64,000 nt of DNA. Origin: Bacillus sp. T33-2. Lineage in GTDB: Bacteria; Bacillota; Bacilli; Bacillales; Cytobacillaceae. The notes beneath the pieces were generated by a model. The model saw only the letters and a list, made by a program, of their open reading frames with translations, did not search any database and was not told the DNA's origin. Shown here piece after piece: positions 36,770 to 45,100 of the stretch; the stretch's first letter is position 1; every line of letters starts with the position of its first letter. Location: positions 1 to 64,000 of the forward strand of contig NZ_PGVB01000008.1 in assembly GCF_002860205.1 (NCBI RefSeq), written 5' to 3'. The translations under genes were made by a program, and so were the position numbers.

Positions 36770-37525
36770 CTATTTGGCCGTTTTTAGGTAATATAATAGT
36801 ATCCCGGCGGCAACCGCCACATTTAAGGATTCACTTTTGCCGAAAATGGGGATGAATAAGTTTTCAGTTGTTTCATCCAGCAGCTCCTGCCTCACGCCAT
36901 TGCCCTCATTCCCGACCAACAGGGCAAACGAATCCCCCGGGGCGATTTCTGTGTACTCGCGGGCATTTTCCAAGGCTGTCCCATACACTGGAATGCCATG
37001 CTGGCGCATCCGCTCAAGCCATCGAAAAAGATCACCGCTTACGACGGGCAAATGAAAATGGCTTCCCTGGGCAGACCGGAGAACCTTTGGATTATATATA
37101 TCTACACTGCCTGTTCCGACAATGACCGCGTCAATCCCGGCTGCATCCGCAGTCCGGATCATAGTCCCAAGGTTGCCCGGATCCTGGACAGAATCGACGA
37201 GGAGAAATGTTTTTCCCTGAAGGTCTGAAATGTTTGGCTGGCGGCATACTGCGAACACACCCTGAGGCGTTTCTGTGTCAGCCAGTAATCGGACAATGTC
37301 ATCAGTCACTACTGTCACTATTGTGTCTCCGTAATCCCAGCTTTGCGGCATCTCAGCCTTTTCGCTGGCGATGATCTCGATTATGTCCGTCCCTGCCGAT
37401 AGTGCCTCCTCAACGAGATGGAATCCCTCCACGATAAAAGCACCCGCTTTCTGCCTTTCTTTTCTGCCCAGGAGTTTTTTCCATTGCTTCACTTGGGGAT
37501 TATTAACAGACTGAATGTATTTCAA
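36770..37525 (-). CDS. ysgA: SpoU/TrmH-family RNA 2'-O-methyltransferase (YsgA)
   Basis: 251-residue SPOUT-class methyltransferase using S-adenosylmethionine, with an N-terminal substrate-binding domain (FIVEGFHLVEEAL). The trefoil-knot catalytic domain has DSVQDPGNLGTMIRTADAAG near 118-137, ALLVGNEGNGV near 200 and IPIFGKSESLNVAVAAGILLY at the end. The RNA target is not certain; homologues modify 23S rRNA. TTG at 37525 is chosen because GAAGGAGAG precedes it; the ATG six codons upstream has none. Confidence 0.92.
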   Translation of the reverse strand: MKYIQSVNNPQVKQWKKLLGRKERQKAGAFIVEGFHLVEEALSAGTDIIEIIASEKAEMPQSWDYGDTIVTVVTDDIVRLLADTETPQGVFAVCRQPNISDLQGKTFLLVDSVQDPGNLGTMIRTADAAGIDAVIVGTGSVDIYNPKVLRSAQGSHFHLPVVSGDLFRWLERMRQHGIPVYGTALENAREYTEIAPGDSFALLVGNEGNGVRQELLDETTENLFIPIFGKSESLNVAVAAGILLYYLKTAK

Positions 37526-37563
37526 CGCCGTCTCTCCTTCCATTGCAAGCCACGCTCAGTTTT

Positions 37564-37593
37564 CTAATAATAGCTTAACTAATATACATATTA
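37564..37593 (+). promoter_or_regulatory. Possible sigma-G promoter of sspI
   Basis: CTAATA - 17 bp - CATATTA compared with the sigma-G consensus TGAATA/CATACTA (4 of 6 and 6 of 7 matches). Suggested mainly by the gene it precedes. Confidence 0.35.
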
Positions 37594-37648
37594 AATCCAA
37601 ATTTAGCAATCATATTGAAAGAAGTGAAATTAAAAGGAGTGTGTACAA

Positions 37649-37858
37649 ATGGACATTAATTTACGCCATGCCATCCACCAGAATGTTGCCGGCAACTCAC
37701 AGGAAGAGCTTGAGGACACTATCATTGACGCGATTCAATCCGGAGAGGAAAAAATGCTGCCTGGCCTTGGTTTCTTATTTGAAGTAATCTGGCAGCATTC
37801 TTCCGAGCAAAGCAAAAAAGAGATGCTTGCCGCGTTGGAAAACGGGCTGAATAAATAA
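37649..37858 (+). CDS. sspI: Small acid-soluble spore protein I
   Basis: 69-residue minor SASP packaged in the forespore; not of the alpha/beta DNA-binding type. The whole sequence from [17 protein letters not shown] to ENGLNK fits SspI (71 residues in B. subtilis), including [14 protein letters not shown] after AAAAGGAG. It is convergent with the M42 peptidase gene and shares a bidirectional terminator. Confidence 0.95.
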   Translation: MDINLRHAIHQNVAGNSQEELEDTIIDAIQSGEEKMLPGLGFLFEVIWQHSSEQSKKEMLAALENGLNK

Positions 37859-37893
37859 AAAGAAATCCTCCGGTGCACGGAGGATTTCTTTTC
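37859..37893. terminator. Bidirectional terminator between sspI and ysdC
   Basis: AAAGAAATCCTCC-GGTGCAC-GGAGGATTTCTTT, a 13-bp perfect stem filling the gap between the two convergent stop codons. Confidence 0.9.
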
Positions 37894-38979
37894 TTATTCA
37901 AACGTAATTCTGTCCACGGTTTGTCTGTCAAGCCGCTTGATCACTTCGACAATGAGCTTTACGGTGTTTTCAAAGTCGTCCCTGTGGAGCATTGATGAAT
38001 GGCTGTGAATATACCTTGTCGCAATCGTGATCGATAATGCAGGAACCCCGTTGCGGGCAATATGGATCGAACCAGAATCGGTGCCGCCTCCAGGCATCGC
38101 ATCGAATTGATAAGGGATGTTCAGTTCATCAGCCACATCGACGACTAAATCGCGAAGTCCTTTATGGGAAACCATCGATGCATCATAAAGGATGATCTGT
38201 GGGCCCTCTCCCATTTTTCCCATTGCTTCTTTCTCGGAAACTCCCGGTGTGTCACCGGCAATACCTACGTCCACACTAAAAGCGATGTCCGGCTCAATGA
38301 GATGGGCCGAAGTTTTGGCGCCGCGCAGCCCCACTTCCTCCTGCACTGTCCCTACTCCATATACTACGTTCGGATGGTTTTCGTTTTTCAGCCGCTTCAG
38401 GACATCAATTGCAATCGCGCAGCCAATCCGGTTATCCCACGCTTTGGCGAGCAGCATTTTTTCATTGTTCATAACAGTAAATTCAAAGTAAGGAACGACC
38501 ATGTCCCCGGGCCTGACTCCCCATGCCTTTACTTCATCCCTGCTTGAAGCGCCGATATCAATGAACATGTCCTTGATTTCCACCGGTTTTTTGCGTGCTT
38601 CGGGCGTAAGAATATGAGGTGGTTTGGAACCGATGACGCCGGTAATATCGCCTTTATTTGTGACGATCGTGACCCGCTGGGCAAGCATGACCTGGGACCA
38701 CCAGCCACCCACAGTCTGGAAACGGATGAATCCTTTATCATCGATGCTAGTAACCATAAAACCGACTTCATCAAGATGGCCTGCAACCATGATTTTAGGA
38801 CCGCCGTCCTGTCCGACTTTTTTGGCGATTAAGCTTCCAAGCCCATCTGTTGTAATCTCATCAGCATACGGCTCTATGTATTTTCTCATTACCTCGCGCG
38901 GCTGGCGCTCATTGCCTGGAATACCATTCGCATCAGTTAAATCTTTTAGCATCGTTAACGTTTCATCTAAATTTGCCAC
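37894..38979 (-). CDS. ysdC: M42-family metallopeptidase (YsdC)
   Basis: 361-residue tetrahedral aminopeptidase-type enzyme (family M42, sometimes annotated as endoglucanase). Dimetal ligands are visible in [12 protein letters not shown] (His-Asp) near 65, [11 protein letters not shown] near 185, [12 protein letters not shown] (Glu-Glu) near 215, [10 protein letters not shown] near 238 and [11 protein letters not shown] near 325. Likely acts in cytoplasmic peptide turnover. Start GTG at 38979 after GGGGGTCG, aligned with B. subtilis YsdC over the full length. Confidence 0.95.
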   Translation of the reverse strand: MANLDETLTMLKDLTDANGIPGNERQPREVMRKYIEPYADEITTDGLGSLIAKKVGQDGGPKIMVAGHLDEVGFMVTSIDDKGFIRFQTVGGWWSQVMLAQRVTIVTNKGDITGVIGSKPPHILTPEARKKPVEIKDMFIDIGASSRDEVKAWGVRPGDMVVPYFEFTVMNNEKMLLAKAWDNRIGCAIAIDVLKRLKNENHPNVVYGVGTVQEEVGLRGAKTSAHLIEPDIAFSVDVGIAGDTPGVSEKEAMGKMGEGPQIILYDASMVSHKGLRDLVVDVADELNIPYQFDAMPGGGTDSGSIHIARNGVPALSITIATRYIHSHSSMLHRDDFENTVKLIVEVIKRLDRQTVDRITFE

Positions 38980-39051
38980 TTATTTCGACCCCCTTAATAT
39001 TTTAGTGCCCATTCATTATACAAGAAGTTGCAAAGATGCACAAAAATTCTG

Positions 39052-39543
39052 CTAATAACCCTTCAACTGTCTTTCATAATTTACTACATTTTTTTTAATA
39101 TATGCTTCTTCAATTTGTCCACTTGAAAAACCAAGGACAGAAGCGAGCTGGATATAGCCGCTGAACAAGTTTCGGTAATCCTCCAGGCTGCGGCTGCCAC
39201 GGAAGCGCACGGCTGCTTCATACACCTGCAGGAATTGGGCATTTATATCCAGTGACTCCAGTGGTTCTTCAATCGGCAAGTCCCTGATATCAAAACCTGC
39301 TTCTATGCCGAGCGACAGAATGAAATGAACACCATCCACAAACTCCTCTAAAATGACCGCGGAATCAGATGGAGGCTTCACACTCCAAAATTTAAAGCAT
39401 CTCGTTTCGTTGGCCAATTCCCCGAGTTCAACGAGAAGTGCAAGCACTTTCTTTTCAAATAAATCCTCCGCTAGCAGCCCGTGCTTTGTCTCAATATGGT
39501 TGTCCAGCTCTTTTTGCATGCTTAAAAGTTTTTCCAAGTTCAA
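39052..39543 (-). CDS. Dimeric dUTPase (dUTPase_2 / all-alpha NTP-PPase fold)
   Basis: 163-residue all-alpha NTP pyrophosphohydrolase converting dUTP to dUMP. The MazG-like metal-binding signature is LVELGELANETRCFKFW near 37-53 and the second acidic helix is EEFVDGVHFILSLG near 66-79. Start TTG at 39543 after GGGAGGGG. B. subtilis does not carry this gene at this position; similar proteins occur in both chromosomes and phages. The gene lies directly downstream of the 52-bp tandem array A. Confidence 0.88.
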   Translation of the reverse strand: MNLEKLLSMQKELDNHIETKHGLLAEDLFEKKVLALLVELGELANETRCFKFWSVKPPSDSAVILEEFVDGVHFILSLGIEAGFDIRDLPIEEPLESLDINAQFLQVYEAAVRFRGSRSLEDYRNLFSGYIQLASVLGFSSGQIEEAYIKKNVVNYERQLKGY

Positions 39544-39574
39544 TTTGTCCCCTCCCTCACCTTTTCCAGGAATT

Positions 39575-40185
39575 GTATATAGCTAAAGTCGATTAGAATC
39601 TTTCAAATCGACCTTTTCAAGGAATTGTAATTGCTTAAAGTCGATTAGAGCCTTTCTATTCCACCTTTTCAAATAATTGAAGGTCCCTGAAGTTGATTAG
39701 AATCTTTCAAATCGACCTTTTTAAGAAATTGTAATTGCTTAAAGTCGATTAGAGCCTTTCTATTCCACCTTTTTAAGGAATTGTAGGTCCCTGAAGTTCA
39801 TTAGAATCTTTCAAATCGACCTTTTCAAGGAATTGTAATTGTTTAAGATTAGAGCCTTTCTATTCCACCTTTTCAAGGAATTGTAATTGCTTAAAGTCGA
39901 TTAGAGCCTTGTCTATTCCATCTTTTCAAAGAATTGTAGGTCCCTTATGTCGATTAGAAGACTTCTATTCGACGTTTGAAAGCAATGATCTCTCCAAAAA
40001 GTCGATTAGAGCCTTTCTATTCCACCTTTTCAAGGAATTGTTTCTCCATAACGTCGATTTGGACCTTTGTATTCCACCTTTTCAAGCAATTGTAAATGCT
40101 TAAAGTCAATTATGGCCTTTCATTCGACCTAATGAGGCAATTGTGTATGTCTGTCTAAAGTCATTTAGCACCTTTCAATCAGCAC
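39575..40185. repeat. Tandem array A: about 12 units of 52 bp
   Basis: Units align on GTCGATTAG (or close variants) at 39589, 39640, 39692, 39744, 39796, ~39846, 39897, 39949, 40001, 40053, 40105 and 40160: mostly exact 52-bp steps. Unit start AAAGTCGATTAGAGCCTTTC, then TATTCCACC, then linker TTTTCAAGGAATTGTAATTG. The first five units alternate two variants (AATCTTTCAAATCGACC and GAGCCTTTCTATTCCACC), giving a 104-bp higher-order period. It fills the divergent gap between the dUTPase gene and ysdB. No cas genes. Confidence 0.92.
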
Positions 40186-40274
40186 ATACAAAAAATTATA
40201 AATGAAATGAAAAATCAATGAAACTTAATTATTCCTTATCCGTAAATAAACAAAATGAAGATGGAGGGCTTTTC

Positions 40275-40667
40275 ATGTTGTTGCTTGTGCGCTTCCTGCT
40301 ATTCGCCTTAATTTTGTTTATTTTATATAGAATGGTCAAATATGTTATCGACCCGAAAAGAAAGCTTGAGCTTGCCCATGAGCAGAAACGCTATTTCTTT
40401 TTGGATGACGAAAACAATATCAGAAAAAACTTCCTGGTTACATACAAAGGAGTTCTCTTTGAAGGCGAGAAATACTTAGGGACAACCGATAATGCCTTTG
40501 AAGTGGTTTCCATCTTCGTATGGCCGCGAAATACTGCCTCTTTAAAGGGGCTCGTCCGGGAAGATTTCCTTTTTATCGAAAGAAAAATCCTTGACCATTA
40601 CCAAAACGCCGTAGTCGACTGGAAAAGCCCGATCAAAGAATTCATGGAAAAGGATCGGCCATTCTAG
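40275..40667 (+). CDS. ysdB: YsdB, sigma-W-regulon type small membrane-anchored protein
   Basis: 130-residue protein with one N-terminal transmembrane helix (MLLLVRFLLFALILFILYRM) and a cytoplasmic domain containing KRYFFLDDENNIRKNFLVTY, GVLFEGEKYLGTTDNAF and WPRNTASLKGL. In B. subtilis ysdB belongs to the sigma-W envelope-stress regulon; function is unknown. ATG at 40275 after GGAGGG; the frame is open upstream to 40218 but without a ribosome site. Divergent from the dUTPase gene across tandem array A. Confidence 0.92.
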   Translation: MLLLVRFLLFALILFILYRMVKYVIDPKRKLELAHEQKRYFFLDDENNIRKNFLVTYKGVLFEGEKYLGTTDNAFEVVSIFVWPRNTASLKGLVREDFLFIERKILDHYQNAVVDWKSPIKEFMEKDRPF

Positions 40668-40734
40668 CATCGCGTAAAGAACTCGCCGATTGCGAGCCCC
40701 TAAGGTTGAAGACAGAGGCGTGGAAAAGCACAGT

Positions 40735-40770
40735 TTTCAGTCTGCTACGCCTATGCTGGCGTAGCATTTT
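40735..40770. repeat. Hairpin within the ysdB-ysdA gap
   Basis: TGCTACGCC-TATGCT-GGCGTAGCA is a 9-bp perfect inverted repeat, preceded by GC-rich sequence with a second small dyad (ACTCGCCGATTGCGAG near 40681). The 207-bp gap between the convergent genes holds no reading frame. It may be the ysdB terminator or part of a dispersed element; the plus-strand T-run is short. Confidence 0.5.
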
Positions 40771-40874
40771 CCTTATGCACTTATACTTATTTCCTAAATT
40801 GGCCCCTTCGTCGAGTTTTCTTTTCTTGCTCCAATTTAAATCAGCACGCGTTCACTAGGCTTGCTTTTTGGTTT

Positions 40875-41153
40875 TTATCTAAGAAGTTGAATGAAATACA
40901 AATACCCAGCAAAATTCAAGACCGATAGAAGCGGCAGCCCCAGCTTGAATTGAAGATGCTTCGTCTTATGGCGGTAAAACTGCATGCCAAATGTTGCCCC
41001 GATTGCTCCCCCCAGGAATGCCACCAGGAACAACGTGCTTTCCTTTATCCTGTACAGCTGCATCTGTGCTTTCTTTTTATCGGCGCCCATTATGTAAAAA
41101 CCCAGCAAATTCATAAAAATAAAATAGATTACTACAAATTGCAGGCTTGTCAT
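40875..41153 (-). CDS. ysdA: DUF1294-family membrane protein YsdA
   Basis: 92-residue membrane protein with two or three hydrophobic segments. The DUF1294 pattern is seen in MGADKKKAQ, RIKESTLFLVAFLGGAIGATFGMQFYRHKTKH and a terminal hydrophobic helix. Function unknown. ATG at 41153 after GGAGGAGGGG. It follows rplT as in B. subtilis but is separated from it by a strong terminator. Confidence 0.9.
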   Translation of the reverse strand: MTSLQFVVIYFIFMNLLGFYIMGADKKKAQMQLYRIKESTLFLVAFLGGAIGATFGMQFYRHKTKHLQFKLGLPLLSVLNFAGYLYFIQLLR

Positions 41154-41177
41154 AGCGTTCCCCTCCTCCAAAACTTA

Positions 41178-41209
41178 AAAAGCCACTCTCAATGCATGAG
41201 AATGGCTTA
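41178..41209 (-). terminator. Terminator of infC-rpmI-rplT
   Basis: AGCCATTCTCA-TGCAT-TGAGAGTGGCT stem on the minus strand followed by TTTTTAAG, directly after the rplT stop. Confidence 0.88.
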
Positions 41210-41214
41210 ATTGA

Positions 41215-41574
41215 TTACTTATTGTATTGTTGCTTTGCAACATTTGCAAGTTCAGCAAATGCGTTTGCGTCGCTTATTGCCAGTTCAGCAAGCATTTTGC
41301 GGTTTACATCGATGCCTGCAAGCTTCAAGCCATGCATTAAACGGCTGTAAGAAAGGCCGTTGATGCGGGCAGCCGCGTTGATACGAGTAATCCAAAGTTT
41401 GCGGAAGTCGCGCTTTTTCTGGCGACGGTCGCGGAAAGCATACATTAAGGATTTCATAACCTGCTGGTTGGCAACTTTGTATAATGTATGTTTTGAACCG
41501 AAATAACCTTTAGCTAATTTAAGAACTTTTTTACGACGTCTGCGAGTAACTGTACCGCCTTTTACACGTGGCAT
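41215..41574 (-). CDS. rplT: Ribosomal protein bL20
   Basis: 119-residue 50S protein binding 23S rRNA early in assembly; in B. subtilis it also represses its own operon by stabilising the leader terminator. It shows the basic N-terminal extension ([27 protein letters not shown]) and the globular domain with [28 protein letters not shown] with AGGAGG. Last gene of infC-rpmI-rplT. Confidence 0.99.
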   Translation of the reverse strand: MPRVKGGTVTRRRRKKVLKLAKGYFGSKHTLYKVANQQVMKSLMYAFRDRRQKKRDFRKLWITRINAAARINGLSYSRLMHGLKLAGIDVNRKMLAELAISDANAFAELANVAKQQYNK

Positions 41575-41609
41575 GTCATTTTCCTCCTATATAAATCGAT
41601 CGCTCGATA

Positions 41610-41810
41610 TTACTTAATGTTGTCCAATAGATGACGGATGCGTTTGAAATCGCCTTTAGAAACAAGTGTTGCTTTGCGAAGCTTGCGCTTTGCCTTAGTT
41701 GATTTATTGGCAAATAAGTGGCTTGTATAAGCGTGTGAACGCTTCAGCTTGCCAGATCCAGTTCTTTTAAAACGCTTTGCAGCGCCGCGGTGTGTTTTCA
41801 TTTTTGGCAT
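41610..41810 (-). CDS. rpmI: Ribosomal protein bL35
   Basis: 66-residue basic 50S subunit protein with the conserved [19 protein letters not shown] start and [10 protein letters not shown] centre. ATG after AAGGAGG, 17 bp downstream of infC; cotranscribed with infC and rplT. Confidence 0.99.
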   Translation of the reverse strand: MPKMKTHRGAAKRFKRTGSGKLKRSHAYTSHLFANKSTKAKRKLRKATLVSKGDFKRIRHLLDNIK

Positions 41811-41827
41811 TGGGGACTTCCTCCTTG

Positions 41828-42343
41828 TTACTTGTCGTTTTTAGGTGCTAAAACCAGGAACATGCTCCGGCCATCCATCTTCGGATGGGACTCAATGGTA
41901 GCAACTTCCTTGCATGCTGCAGAAAAACGGTCTAAAACGCGCTGGCCGATTTCCTTGTGTGTAATGGCACGACCTTTAAAACGGATCGATGCTTTAACCT
42001 TATCGCCTTTTTCCAAAAACTTGATGGCATTGCGAAGCTTTGTATTGAAGTCATGCTCATCAATTGTCGGGCTCAGGCGGACTTCTTTAGTTGTAATGAT
42101 TTTTTGGTTTTTCCGCGCTTCTTTGTCTTTCTTTTGCTGCTCGAATTTGAATTTTCCGTAGTCCATGATGCGGGCTACAGGAGGCTTTGCATTCGGTGCA
42201 ACAAGAACAAGATCAAGATTCACACGCGCCGCAATTTCAAGCGCTTCATTTTTTGATTTAATTCCCAGCTGCTCGCCATTTTGGTCTATGAGACGAACTT
42301 CACGGGCACGGATGCCCTCGTTCAACAGCATATCTTTGCTAAT
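41828..42343 (-). CDS. infC: Translation initiation factor IF-3 (AUU start)
   Basis: 171-residue factor that prevents 50S joining and proofreads initiator tRNA. It shows [16 protein letters not shown] in the N-domain, [25 protein letters not shown] (IF3 signature) in the linker and [16 protein letters not shown]-type sequence in the C-domain. No ATG, GTG or TTG sits at the family N-terminus. The codon ATT at 42343 lies nine bases after GGAGG and precedes SKDMLLNEG, so translation probably begins at AUU. That is known for infC of E. coli and G. stearothermophilus and allows IF3 autoregulation. First gene of the operon. Confidence 0.95.
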   Translation of the reverse strand: MSKDMLLNEGIRAREVRLIDQNGEQLGIKSKNEALEIAARVNLDLVLVAPNAKPPVARIMDYGKFKFEQQKKDKEARKNQKIITTKEVRLSPTIDEHDFNTKLRNAIKFLEKGDKVKASIRFKGRAITHKEIGQRVLDRFSAACKEVATIESHPKMDGRSMFLVLAPKNDK

Positions 42344-42454
42344 AGTTAGCCACCTCCAGGGTTTAATACGAATACAAAAAGTTTGGGTCAAGAATCAACA
42401 TAATTATTTATAACAGAAAGCACACGCTTGAACTGTTACATCCCGAGCTTTGTC

Positions 42455-42605
42455 GCAAATAAAAAAGTGCGGGCATAAAACACCCACACTTACGAAAACA
42501 AATGAGATAAGTCCATTTTCCGTAAAACCTGCCAACTGCTTAAATTGCGTCAATCAGGTGAGAAGCGGGTGCTTCTTCTTTTCCTCAAACTCGTATTCAA
42601 CTACC
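42455..42605 (-). ncRNA. L20-type leader of infC-rpmI-rplT
   Basis: The leader between the promoter (42612-42640) and infC contains a strong terminator hairpin (minus strand AAGTGTGGGTG-TTTTAT-GCCCGCACTT followed by TTTTATTT, 42460-42492). It is preceded by sequences able to form alternative pairs. This matches the position and logic of the B. subtilis L20-controlled transcription attenuator; assignment is by context and the terminator. Confidence 0.75.
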
Positions 42606-42611
42606 TATGCT

Positions 42612-42640
42612 AATATATCACAAAGACTTTTCCATGTCAA
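42612..42640 (-). promoter_or_regulatory. Sigma-A promoter of infC-rpmI-rplT
   Basis: Minus strand TTGACA - 17 bp - TATATT. It produces a leader of about 260 nt before the AUU start of infC. Confidence 0.85.
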
Positions 42641-42740
42641 ACGATGCATTCTTTTGCAGCAACGAAAAATATTGTATCAAATAGGCTGAAACGAATCAAG
42701 TGGTTTTTCAAAAATTCTCATTACATATCAAAAAAACTCA

Positions 42741-42771
42741 GAAAGAGAGGGAACGTACTTCCCTCTCTTTC
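42741..42771 (-). terminator. Terminator of thrS
   Basis: GAAAGAGAGGGAA-GTAC-TTCCCTCTCTTTC stem on the minus strand, then TGAGTTTTTTTG, right after the thrS stop. Confidence 0.88.
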
Positions 42772-42774
42772 CTG

Positions 42775-44709
42775 TTACACCCGTTTTGCCACTGCCTTAA
42801 ATGCCTTCAGGAAGTCTTCAAACGGCACTGTTTCTGATTTTTGCTCCCCGTATTTGCGGACGTTGACTGCGTTCTCTTCAATTTCCTTATCGCCCACGAC
42901 AAGCATGTACGGGATTTTTTGCATTTGGGCTTCCCTGATCTTGTAGCCGATCTTCTCGTCACGGCTGTCGATCTCGACCCTGAAGCCTTCTGCTTTCAGC
43001 CTCTCCTGAATTTGGCGGGCGTAATCATAATGCACATCGGGAGCAACCGGGATCACCTGGGCCTGGACAGGCGCAAGCCAGGCAGGGAATGCCCCCTTAT
43101 ATTCCTCGATCAGGAAGGCAACAAACCGTTCCATTGTCGAGACGACTCCGCGGTGGATGACGACAGGACGATGCTGTTTGCCATCTTCACCGACATATGT
43201 CAAATCAAAGCGTTCCGGAAGAAGGAAGTCGAGCTGGACAGTCGACAATGTTTCGTCCTTGCCGAGGGCTGTCTTTACTTGCACATCAAGTTTAGGCCCG
43301 TAGAATGCGGCTTCCCCTTCAGCCTCAAAGTAGTCAAGGCCGAGGTCATCCATCGCTTCTTTCAGCATGCTCTGTGCTTTCTCCCACATGGCGTCATCGT
43401 CAAAATATTTTTCTGTATCGGCCGGATCGCGGTAGGACAGCCGGAACGAGTAGTCGTTTATGTTGAAATCCTTATAAACCTCAAGAACTAACTGCACAAC
43501 TCGCTTGAATTCATCCTTGATTTGGTCAGGACGGACAAAGACGTGTGCATCGTTCAATGTCATTCCCCGCACCCGCTGCAGGCCTGCCAATGCGCCAGAC
43601 ATCTCGTAGCGGTGCATGGTTCCCAGTTCGGCAATCCGGATCGGCAGCTCCCGGTAGCTGTGGATGCTGTTTTTGTAGACCATCATGTGGTGAGGGCAGT
43701 TCATCGGGCGGAGGACAAGCTGCTCATTGTCCATATCCATTACCGGGAACATGTCCTCATGGTAGTGGTCCCAGTGTCCGGAAGTTTTATAAAGATCCAC
43801 GCTGCCCATGATTGGTGTGTAGACATGGTCATAACCTAGGCTGACTTCCTTGTCCACAATATACCGTTCAATCACGCGGCGAATTGTAGCACCCTTTGGA
43901 AGCCAGAGCGGCAGTCCCTGCCCAACGAGCTGATTGTTTGTAAACAGGCTCAACTCTTTCCCGAGCTTGCGATGGTCGCGTTCTTTTGCTTCCTCTAGGA
44001 GGCGTAGGTGCTCATCTAGATCCTCTTTTTTGAAAAAGGCTGTACCGTAAATGCGCTGCAGCATTTTGTTGTCGCTGTTGCCGCGCCAGTATGCACCTGC
44101 GATGCTCAACAGCTTAAATTCTTTAATTTTTCCGGTGGAAGGGACATGCACGCCCCGGCACAGATCAAAAAACTCACCCTGTTCATATATTGTTACAGTT
44201 TCATCGGCCGGTATCGCTTCAATTAACTCAAGCTTATATTCATCCCCGATTTCCTTGTACAGCCGGACAGCTTCATCACGGCTGATTTCTTTACGGACAA
44301 CATCGAGATTTTCCTTTACGATTTTAGCCATTTCTTTTTCAATGGCAGGCAAATCTTCCGGAGTGAGCGATTCTTCCAAATCAATATCGTAATAAAAACC
44401 GCCTTCAATCACCGGGCCAACCCCAAGCTTAACATTTTTGAAAAGCCGCTTGATTGCCTGGGCCATGAGGTGGGCTGTACTGTGGCGAAGGATTTCCAGT
44501 GCCTCGTCCCTGTCCTGGGTAATGATTTCGATTGCCCCGTCTTCTCCGATTGGACGCCGAAGATCATACAAGCTACCGTCCACTTTCCCCGCCAGAGCCT
44601 TTTTCTTGAGGCCCGGGCTGATTGATGCCGCGATATCTTCAGTTGTCGTACCTTTAGGAAACTCCTTGACTGCTCCATCAGGAAACGTAATTTTTACAAC
44701 GTCTTCCAT
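42775..44709 (-). CDS. thrS: Threonyl-tRNA synthetase
   Basis: 644-residue class IIa synthetase. It has the TGS domain (~1-64), the N2 editing-type domain with [10 protein letters not shown] near 75 and catalytic core motifs. The zinc ligands are in [18 protein letters not shown] (Cys, His) and downstream [15 protein letters not shown]. The C-terminal anticodon-binding domain is [13 protein letters not shown] to the end. ATG at 44709 chosen over the adjacent GTG for spacing to AGGAGG. Controlled by the T-box leader upstream; flanked by a terminator, hence monocistronic. Confidence 0.98.
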   Translation of the reverse strand: MEDVVKITFPDGAVKEFPKGTTTEDIAASISPGLKKKALAGKVDGSLYDLRRPIGEDGAIEIITQDRDEALEILRHSTAHLMAQAIKRLFKNVKLGVGPVIEGGFYYDIDLEESLTPEDLPAIEKEMAKIVKENLDVVRKEISRDEAVRLYKEIGDEYKLELIEAIPADETVTIYEQGEFFDLCRGVHVPSTGKIKEFKLLSIAGAYWRGNSDNKMLQRIYGTAFFKKEDLDEHLRLLEEAKERDHRKLGKELSLFTNNQLVGQGLPLWLPKGATIRRVIERYIVDKEVSLGYDHVYTPIMGSVDLYKTSGHWDHYHEDMFPVMDMDNEQLVLRPMNCPHHMMVYKNSIHSYRELPIRIAELGTMHRYEMSGALAGLQRVRGMTLNDAHVFVRPDQIKDEFKRVVQLVLEVYKDFNINDYSFRLSYRDPADTEKYFDDDAMWEKAQSMLKEAMDDLGLDYFEAEGEAAFYGPKLDVQVKTALGKDETLSTVQLDFLLPERFDLTYVGEDGKQHRPVVIHRGVVSTMERFVAFLIEEYKGAFPAWLAPVQAQVIPVAPDVHYDYARQIQERLKAEGFRVEIDSRDEKIGYKIREAQMQKIPYMLVVGDKEIEENAVNVRKYGEQKSETVPFEDFLKAFKAVAKRV

Positions 44710-44763
44710 CACTTTTCCTCCTTATTTGCATAAGCCAATGATAAGACGACCCCGCGAAAAAAT

Positions 44764-45055
44764 AAAAAAACCCGTCCCCAAAAAAGGGACGAGTTTACTC
44801 ACACGCGGTTCCACCCAATTTTCCATTTTTAAACACATCAGTTTAAAAACGGCTCTGGTTCAGATAACGGCTGCTGCCGCCAGCAAATACTTGCGCGAAC
44901 CGGAACATTTCCCGGCTGCTTGCTTTCATTGCTGAAGTTCAGAGGCGGTAAGCACTTCTATTCTGTTAGGAAGGTTTCAGCCCTGCCTTCCCTCTCTGCA
45001 AACCAAACTAGAATGCCCATGTCCTCATCAAGACTTTTGCATTATCATATAATTA
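44764..45055 (-). ncRNA. T-box leader of thrS
   Basis: The minus strand has the T-box TGGGTGGAACCGCG (44803-44816) and a terminator CTCGTCCC-TTTTTTG-GGGACGGG with TTTTTTT (about 44768-44794). The specifier region GTGCTTACCGCC contains Thr codon ACC at 44947-44949. Only one T-box copy is seen (some Bacilli carry tandem ones). Uncharged tRNA-Thr should relieve termination. Confidence 0.93.
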
Positions 45056-45063
45056 TGTACGTT

Positions 45064-45092
45064 ATTATAGTTTGTAATGTACCGAAAATCAA
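45064..45092 (-). promoter_or_regulatory. Sigma-A promoter of the thrS leader
   Basis: Minus strand TTGATT - 17 bp - TATAAT, between the ytxC stop codon and the T-box leader. Confidence 0.8.
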
Positions 45093-45100
45093 GTGCGCTG

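Noticed and set aside
39909-40103. 64-codon open frame within array A
   Set aside because: Translation of repeat DNA; frame not preserved from unit to unit.
39575-40185. CRISPR array
   Set aside because: Linkers between modules are the same from unit to unit, the period is an uninterrupted tandem repeat, and no cas genes are nearby.
42841-43491. 216-codon plus-strand open frame opposite thrS
   Set aside because: Antisense shadow of the threonyl-tRNA synthetase gene; no start signal or domain.
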